Shown piece after piece: positions 59,453 to 64,000 of a stretch of 64,000 nucleotides of DNA. The notes below the pieces were generated by a model. The model was given only the letters and a program-made list of their open reading frames with translations. It made no database searches and was not told the origin of the DNA. The first letter of the stretch is position 1; every line of letters begins with the position of its first letter. A program made the translations under genes and the position numbers. The stretch is from JACVCK01 sp041940385 (GTDB lineage Bacteria > Planctomycetota > Phycisphaerae > Phycisphaerales > UBA1924), in contig JBGTSD010000001.1 in NCBI GenBank assembly GCA_041940385.1, positions 1-64,000 on the forward strand, written 5' to 3'.

Positions 59453-61467
59453 GCGACCCCCATCGCGCGCAGGGACTGGAACACGATGAGCGCCGCGCCG
59501 TACGCCACGCCGGTCATCCACGCCTGCTGCAGCAGCGCCCACTTCCATCCGCCCGCCTCGCGCGCCGTCACGGCGAGCGTCGGCAGGCACTGCATCGCCA
59601 GCACGTAGTACACGAGCAGCGCCCAGGTCGTCGCCCGGGTGAAGACCGGCGTCTGGCCGTCGGCGCGCGTCGAGGTCCGGATCTGCTGGATGATGCCCTC
59701 GTCCTCGGCGTCGTCGCAGCCCGTCGTGACGATCGCCATCGTCGAAACGAAGACCTCTCGGGCCGCGAAGCTCGCGAGGATGCCGACCGTGAGCTGTGAG
59801 TCGAAGCCCAGCGGCGCGAACACCGGCTGCACCGTCTCGCCGATGCGCCCCATGAACGAGCGGCGCTGCGCATGCGAGGCCTCCATGCGGTCCGCCTGCT
59901 CGAGCATCGCCGCGGCGTCGTCCGGCGCCGTCTCCACCATCGCGCTCGCCTGCGTCCGCAGCGCTTCCACCTCCGGAGGAGGCGCGACGCGCGGATAGGC
60001 GCCGAGCCACCAGAGCACGATGCAGATCGCCAGGATGCTGGTCCCCGCGTTGCGGACGAACACCAGGCCTCCATCCCACGTGGTCAGCAGCGCCGTGCCG
60101 ATCGTCGGCCGCTTGTACGTCGGCAGTTCCAGCGCCATCGGCCGGCTCGGCCCGCGCAGGATCGTCCGCCGCGCCAGGAGCGCGCTCAGCACGCCCGCGA
60201 CGATGCCCAGCGCATACGCCCCGACGAACGCCAGCGCCGCCAGCCCGGGCTCATTCGGGAAGAGCAGCGACGTCGCCAGCACGTACACCGGCAGTCGCGC
60301 CGAGCACGTCATGAACGGCGCCACCAGGATCGTCGCCAGCCGCTCGCGCCGGTCCGGCACCGCCCGCGCCGCCATGATCCCCGGCAGCGCGCAGGCGTGG
60401 CTCGAGAGCAGCGGCACGAACGAATGACCCGGCAAGCCGAACGGGCGCAGCAGGCGGTCCATCACGAACGCCGCACGCGCCAGGTATCCCGTGTCCTCGA
60501 GGATCGAGATCAGGAAGAACAGCAGGCAGATCTGCGGCAAGAACACCAGCACGCCGGCGATGCCCGCCACCACGCCGTTCGACAGGAAGTCCTGCAGGAT
60601 CCCCGCGGGGACTACCGCCTCCACCGCGCCGCCGACGTGCACGAACAGCGTCTCGATCCAGCCCATCGGGTACGTCGCGATCGCGAACACCGCCCAGAAG
60701 AGCCCCGCCATCACCGCGGTGAAGAGCGCGAGCCCCAGCACCGGATGCGTGGCGACGCGATCGAACACATCGGTGAACGAATCGTCGCCCGGGTCCGAGC
60801 CCCACGTCACCGACTTGTGCACCTCCGCAGCCCAGCGCGCCACGCCGTCCTCGTCTTCGGGCGGCGACGCGATCGGGATCAGCGGCGACGCCAGCGCCGC
60901 GCGCAGCGCCTCGAGCCCCTCGCCCGTCCGCGCCGAGCACGCGACCACCGGGCAACCGAGGCGCTGCGCCAGCTTGGCGCAGTCGATGTGCACATCGCTT
61001 CGGCGCGCGATGTCGATCATGTTCACCGCGACCACCATGGGCAGCCGACGACGCACCGCCTCCCCCACCAGCGTCAGGCCGCGCGCCAGATTGGTCGCGT
61101 CCACGATCACGCACAGCGCATCGGGCTTCGCCAGCGCTTCACCCTTGGGCGCCAGCTCGCCGGAAAGCACCGCGCGGCAGATGTCCGCCTCGCTCTGGAG
61201 CAGCTCCAGCGAGTACACCCCCGGAAGGTCGATCAGCTCGATGGTGCGATCGTCTTCGGACACGATGTGCCCGATCCGCGCCTCCTGCGTCGTGCCCGGG
61301 AAGTTCGAGGTGCGATGGCGCAGGCCCGAAAGGCGGTTGAAGATCGTGGTCTTGCCCGTGTTCGGATTGCCGAGGAGCGCGAGCCTCGCGCACTCGAGCG
61401 CCGGTTCGAGCTTGCTGTCGCCGACCGATGGCTCGATCACGCCGGGCGTGTGCTGATCGTTAGTCAT
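59449..61467 (-). CDS. feoB: Ferrous iron transporter FeoB
   Basis: Imports Fe2+ across the inner membrane. The 672-residue product has an N-terminal G domain with P-loop GNPNTGKTTIFN, FPGTT, the DLPG motif and NMID (NKxD variant). The membrane region has two Gate domains; the core FeoB domain shows SSHACALPGIMAARA and GASSFAAREVFVSTM-like features (ASFAAREVFVST). A helical insert (about 470-510) is typical. The start ATG 61467 overlaps the feoA 3' end (feoA ends at 61460), so the two are coupled. Confidence 0.95.
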   Translation of the reverse strand: MTNDQHTPGVIEPSVGDSKLEPALECARLALLGNPNTGKTTIFNRLSGLRHRTSNFPGTTQEARIGHIVSEDDRTIELIDLPGVYSLELLQSEADICRAVLSGELAPKGEALAKPDALCVIVDATNLARGLTLVGEAVRRRLPMVVAVNMIDIARRSDVHIDCAKLAQRLGCPVVACSARTGEGLEALRAALASPLIPIASPPEDEDGVARWAAEVHKSVTWGSDPGDDSFTDVFDRVATHPVLGLALFTAVMAGLFWAVFAIATYPMGWIETLFVHVGGAVEAVVPAGILQDFLSNGVVAGIAGVLVFLPQICLLFFLISILEDTGYLARAAFVMDRLLRPFGLPGHSFVPLLSSHACALPGIMAARAVPDRRERLATILVAPFMTCSARLPVYVLATSLLFPNEPGLAALAFVGAYALGIVAGVLSALLARRTILRGPSRPMALELPTYKRPTIGTALLTTWDGGLVFVRNAGTSILAICIVLWWLGAYPRVAPPPEVEALRTQASAMVETAPDDAAAMLEQADRMEASHAQRRSFMGRIGETVQPVFAPLGFDSQLTVGILASFAAREVFVSTMAIVTTGCDDAEDEGIIQQIRTSTRADGQTPVFTRATTWALLVYYVLAMQCLPTLAVTAREAGGWKWALLQQAWMTGVAYGAALIVFQSLRAMGVA

Positions 61468-61798
61468 GGCGCGCCGCCGCGCCCTCCGAGCCGACCCGCA
61501 CGAAGACCCGCTCCGCGAGGTGGCGCGAGATGCCGATCCGCGAGGCGCAGGCGCACGCGCCCATCACCCGCACGATGCACGGCTCGCCGCGCCGGCACAT
61601 CGCGATCGGCGCCTCGTTGCGCAGGCCCATCGCCCGCAGCAGCCGACGATCCGCCGGCGGCAGGTCCGACTCGCACACCACCGCGACCTGCCCCGGCCTC
61701 ATCTGCGCGATCGACACCCGCGCGCCGGCGCGCGCCGGCTCCGGCGCGGGCTGCGTGGCGACCGGGATCGACGGGATGACGCTGGGGGCGGCGGTCAA
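61460..61798 (-). CDS. feoA: FeoA iron transport protein
   Basis: A 112-residue protein whose C-terminal 80 residues form the FeoA SH3-like domain (VSIAQMRPGQVAVV, RRLLRAMGLRNEAPI, CIVRVMGACACASRIGI). The N-terminal 28 residues are a Pro/Ala linker. The predicted start is TTG 61798 with CAGGAG seven bases ahead; an internal GTG at 61717 would give the usual 85-residue form and is possible. It overlaps feoB by 8 bases. FeoA supports FeoB; the exact contact is not read from sequence. Confidence 0.85.
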   Translation of the reverse strand: MTAAPSVIPSIPVATQPAPEPARAGARVSIAQMRPGQVAVVCESDLPPADRRLLRAMGLRNEAPIAMCRRGEPCIVRVMGACACASRIGISRHLAERVFVRVGSEGAAARHD

Positions 61799-61900
61799 CG
61801 GCTGGCTCCTGCCCGCCGCAGACCCGCGGCGGGCCCGGAAGTGTAGCGTCGCTGAGACTCAGTCGCAGCGCCGTGCTCGGCGCATCATCCCCCAACGACA

Positions 61901-61928
61901 ACGCCCCGCGATCGAGATCGCGGGGCGT
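61901..61928 (-). terminator. Probable terminator after tRNA-Glu
   Basis: A 13-bp stem (ACGCCCCGCGATC with GATCGCGGGGCGT) and a 2-base loop lie just past the tRNA 3' end on the minus strand, followed by TGTCGTTGGG. The T content is low, so this is a probable terminator only. Confidence 0.6.
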
Positions 61929-61933
61929 TCAAG

Positions 61934-62008
61934 TGACCCCATGGGGATTCGAACCCCAGTTTCCAGGATGAGAACCTGGCGTCCTGGACCGGACTAGACG
62001 ATGGGGCC
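61934..62008 (-). tRNA. tRNA-Glu (anticodon CUC)
   Basis: A 75-base cloverleaf on the minus strand. The acceptor stem is GGCCCCA paired with TGGGGTC (G1-C72, one G-T pair), with discriminator A. The T arm has the TTCGAAT loop with a TGGGG/CCCCA stem. The anticodon stem-loop is CCAGG-TTCTCAT-CCTGG, giving anticodon CTC for GAG glutamate codons. No 3' CCA is encoded. The sequence GTCTAG in the D arm fits tRNA-Glu. Confidence 0.95.
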
Positions 62009-62095
62009 AGTCCGTTCATCAATCCCGCAGGGCCAAGGCCCGGCGGGGAGGGGCAATCGTAAGCGGTCCAATGGCAGCGTCAACCGACCGAGCGA

Positions 62096-62398
62096 TCAGG
62101 CCCCGACGGTCGCCGCCTGCCGGCGCCAGTGCGCCAGGGCGTACACCGCGGCCTCGGCCTCGCTGCGGCCCACGACGGCGCCCAGCGGGGCGCCGCGCTT
62201 GTCGCTCCACTCCGCCCGGTAGCAGTCGAACGCCGCCACATGTCGCACCCGGAGGACGCAGCCGCCGTCCTCGAACTCGCGCGTCGCCCGCTTCACGCTG
62301 GGGAACATCCGACCCGACGAGGTGTGCTCACAGCCCGTCGTGTCGAGCGCGCTCCATCCTGTCGCGTACAGCTCGTCGATCGCGAAGTCGAGGCCCAT
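62096..62398 (-). CDS. Small hypothetical protein
   Basis: A 100-residue soluble protein not assigned to a family. It has an alpha/beta composition (GLDFAIDELYATGWSAL, DGGCVLRVRHVAAFDCYRAEW, EAAVYALAHWRRQ). AAAGGA precedes ATG 62398. The same frame is open further up to 62437, but the homology-like sequence starts at MGLDF. Codon use matches its neighbours and the frame is clean, so it is probably real. Confidence 0.62.
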   Translation of the reverse strand: MGLDFAIDELYATGWSALDTTGCEHTSSGRMFPSVKRATREFEDGGCVLRVRHVAAFDCYRAEWSDKRGAPLGAVVGRSEAEAAVYALAHWRRQAATVGA

Positions 62399-62773
62399 GG
62401 CGCATCCTTTCGTCGCGTGCGCGGCCAAGCGTTCCACCTGCCCTCCCCGGAATCAGGACCATAGTCTAGATCGACCAGACCCCGCCGACCAGACCAATCC
62501 CGCAGCCCGCCGCAGGGCCCGAATCGCCCGAAAAAACCGCAATTCCTGCGTTCTCAACGGCCTTCCGTTGGAGCACCGGCCGAATCCCCGGCCCGTCCCA
62601 AGCATCCCAATCGCCACGTCTTTCCAGGCCGCCCCGTCATCGATCCCGCGGACCCGAATATTCCCGCCCGGCGCCGGTCAAATTCGCCGCGGCGCCCCTT
62701 CCCCACGACGCGCAGAATTCGCTACTCTCCCCCGCGTTGAGCGAGAGGGAGGGAGCCCGCACGACTCGACCCG
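62399..62773. other. Gap between the small hypothetical gene and the nitroreductase gene
   Basis: About 375 bases between divergent genes. It holds the Shine-Dalgarno and a TAGACT -10-like element (62463-62468, minus strand) for the small hypothetical gene, a short CAACGG/CCGTTG hairpin near 62555-62575, and GCTACTCT near 62730 with GAGGGAGGG before the nitroreductase start. No gene is visible. Confidence 0.4.
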
Positions 62774-63475
62774 ATGACCGAACAGCCCAAGCCCCCGTCG
62801 CCGCCAGGCACGATCCCCCACCGGGCTCATGATCCGGGTCTGCCCCCGGAGCAGGCGGCACGAAACTTCTACGACGTCCTCCGTTCCCGGCGCACGGTCC
62901 GCATGTTCAGCGACCGCCCGGTGTCGCGCGAGACGATCGAATGGATCTGCCGCGCCGCCGGGACCGCGCCCAGCGGCGCCAACAAGCAGCCGTGGCGCTT
63001 CGTCTGCGTGAATGACCCCGCGCTCAAGCGCGAGATCCGCATCGCGGCCGAGAAGGAAGAGCACGAGTTCTACCACCGGCGAGCCAGCGAGCGCTGGCTC
63101 GCCGACCTCGAGCAGTTCGGCACCGACGAGCACAAGCCCTTCCTCGAAGTCGCCCCGTGGCTCATCGTCGTCTTCAAGCTCGTCAAGGACGATCTCGTCC
63201 CCGGGAGCGATGCACAGGGCCAGACGTACTACACCGACGAATCCGTCGGCATCGCCACCGGCATGCTCCTCGCGGCCGCGCACCACGCGGGCCTCGCTAC
63301 GCTCACGCACACGCCGAGCCCGATGAAGTTCCTCGGCGAGGTCCTCGGCCGCCCGGCGCACGAGCGCGCGTTCCTGCTCATCCCCGTCGGCTACCCCGCG
63401 GACGATTGCGTCGTGCCCGACATCCAGCGCAAGCCGCTGGAGAAGATCATGGTGGTGAATCGAGGGCCCGCGTGA
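62774..63475 (+). CDS. Nitroreductase of the iodotyrosine deiodinase-like group
   Basis: A 233-residue FMN-dependent oxidoreductase. The nitroreductase core is RRTVRMFSDRPV and AGTAPSGANKQPWRF. Beyond this it follows the iodotyrosine deiodinase (IYD) pattern: EKEEHEFYHRRASERWLADL (the active-site lid Glu/Tyr), an APWLIVVFKLV segment, GIATGMLLAAAHHAGL, TLTHTPSP, and a C-terminal LGRPAHERAFLLIPVGYPADD. IYD proteins reductively remove halogen from tyrosine derivatives; substrate here is unknown. A GAGGGAGGG lies before ATG 62774. Its stop overlaps the start of the next gene. Confidence 0.85.
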   Translation: MTEQPKPPSPPGTIPHRAHDPGLPPEQAARNFYDVLRSRRTVRMFSDRPVSRETIEWICRAAGTAPSGANKQPWRFVCVNDPALKREIRIAAEKEEHEFYHRRASERWLADLEQFGTDEHKPFLEVAPWLIVVFKLVKDDLVPGSDAQGQTYYTDESVGIATGMLLAAAHHAGLATLTHTPSPMKFLGEVLGRPAHERAFLLIPVGYPADDCVVPDIQRKPLEKIMVVNRGPA

Positions 63476-63906
63476 GCAAGCGATTTGATTGCTGCATGCG
63501 GCTGGTCTCGAAGACTCTGACACTCGAAGAGCTCGAACGGCTGTCCGGCCTGGAGAACGAAGTAGAGCCGCGGTGGTCAGTCGGCGATTGGATCGCAGTC
63601 TGGAACAAACATGCGGAGAGCACTCGGCTTGTTGTCGGCTCGGACGCGCCAGACACTGACCTACCAATAGAGCATTTGAAGTCCGTTCTGGAACTGCTTC
63701 CCGATGCGTCGCGGATGGCCGAGCTCGCGCAGCGCGGTGTTTGTCTTCAGATCGACTTCGCTGTCTACTCGGACTCGTATACGACCTCGCTTACGACGCC
63801 CATCAACGAACTTCTCTCAGCGTTGCGCGATTGTCCGATGGAAGTTGAGTTGGGCTGCTCGTTCTACCCAGCCAGCTCGAATCTATCGGGCGAGGCTGAT
63901 GCCTGA
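63472..63906 (+). CDS. Hypothetical protein, possible DUF4279 family
   Basis: A 144-residue soluble protein that starts at GTG 63472, overlapping the nitroreductase stop (GTGA). The pattern is strand-rich with LTLEELERLSGLENEVEPRWSVGDWI and FAVYSDSYTTSLTTPINELL, similar to DUF4279-type immunity/unknown proteins. Its base composition is clearly less GC-rich than the genes around it. Function unknown. Confidence 0.6.
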   Translation: MSKRFDCCMRLVSKTLTLEELERLSGLENEVEPRWSVGDWIAVWNKHAESTRLVVGSDAPDTDLPIEHLKSVLELLPDASRMAELAQRGVCLQIDFAVYSDSYTTSLTTPINELLSALRDCPMEVELGCSFYPASSNLSGEADA

Positions 63907-63946
63907 GCTTCTCCCCGTGCGCACTGGCACTGGAGCTCCCACTCGG

Positions 63947-63954
63947 GATAATTT
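63947..63954 (+). promoter_or_regulatory. -10-like element placed for leaderless start of the last CDS
   Basis: GATAATTT lies 4-7 bases before ATG 63959 with no Shine-Dalgarno (CCCC). Together with the atpG, thiE and parA cases it fits a leaderless or near-leaderless start. Confidence 0.4.
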
Positions 63955-63958
63955 CCCC

Positions 63959-64000
63959 ATGACCCGCACCACCCTCATCGTCTCGTTCGCGCTCGCCGCC
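63959..64000 (+). CDS. Start of an exported protein gene (3' end outside window)
   Basis: Only 14 codons are inside the window: MTRTTLIVSFALAA, a basic start followed by a hydrophobic stretch typical of a signal peptide. The gene cannot be named. A -10-like GATAAT lies immediately upstream. Confidence 0.5.
   Translation, partial: MTRTTLIVSFALAA

Noticed and set aside
1..64000. CRISPR arrays, rRNA genes, insertion sequences
   Set aside because: No regularly spaced direct repeats of 24-40 bases, no 16S/23S/5S-like sequence and no transposase motif were found in either strand.

Overview
This window looks like chromosome from a high-GC member of the Planctomycetota, most likely class Phycisphaerae. 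This is an inference from gene content: secreted proteins with dockerin-type calcium loops, a PEP-CTERM-like tail, HAF-type repeats, an EF-G2-like GTPase, many one- and two-component regulators, and -10 elements of the TAcacT type sitting almost on the start codons. I see no rRNA, CRISPR array, insertion sequence or prophage. Nearly all sequence is coding, and the strong GC3 bias produces very long antisense ORFs, which I left out.

Layout. 1-3.6 kb: translation and replication genes (prs end, rplY, pth, rpsF, ssb, rplI) closed by a bidirectional terminator. 3.7-9.9 kb, minus strand: a CvpA-like membrane protein, a degenerate membrane-anchored GspE-like protein, PilT, an MshEN-domain protein and ClpS. 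10-16 kb, minus: three tandem paralogues of a large exported family of unknown function, two of them with N-terminal dockerin loops. 16.3-18.4 kb: a His-rich metal P-type ATPase. 18.6-33.5 kb: mostly plus-strand housekeeping (gpsA, an MBL hydrolase, atpG, cystathionine synthase/lyase, thiE, an EF-G paralogue, ParA, a VanZ-MurJ fusion), with HDOD-GGDEF and recO on the minus strand. 33.5-36.5 kb: receiver-GGDEF, an Hpt protein and an S10 peptidase.

36.5-50 kb is a sensory and envelope-stress region. It has two proteins with ethylene-receptor-type membrane domains (one a kinase paired with an ANTAR response regulator), an OmpR-type regulator with its kinase, and small stress-type proteins (DUF883, holin-like, PRC-barrel, entericidin-like, DUF1328, DUF2383, CsbD), then DUF389 and TRIC-type membrane proteins. 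50-52.5 kb: two exported proteins. 52.6-59.3 kb: a 1868-residue kinase with ten PAS units and one GAF, flanked by two receiver-only proteins. 59.3-61.8 kb: feoA-feoB and a small membrane partner. 61.9-64 kb: tRNA-Glu(CUC), an iodotyrosine-deiodinase-like nitroreductase and small unknowns.

The most notable signal is non-coding. Five intergenic regions between 36.9 and 53.1 kb carry 4-5 copies of an 11-bp direct repeat (TTCA-type core). In three of them the array ends exactly 5 nt before a -10-like hexamer. This is the architecture of PhoB/OmpR-family activator sites, and the obvious candidate binder is the OmpR-type regulator encoded at 40663-41337, whose own operon carries one of the arrays. 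I infer a local regulon linking ethylene-receptor-like sensors, stress proteins and the giant kinase.
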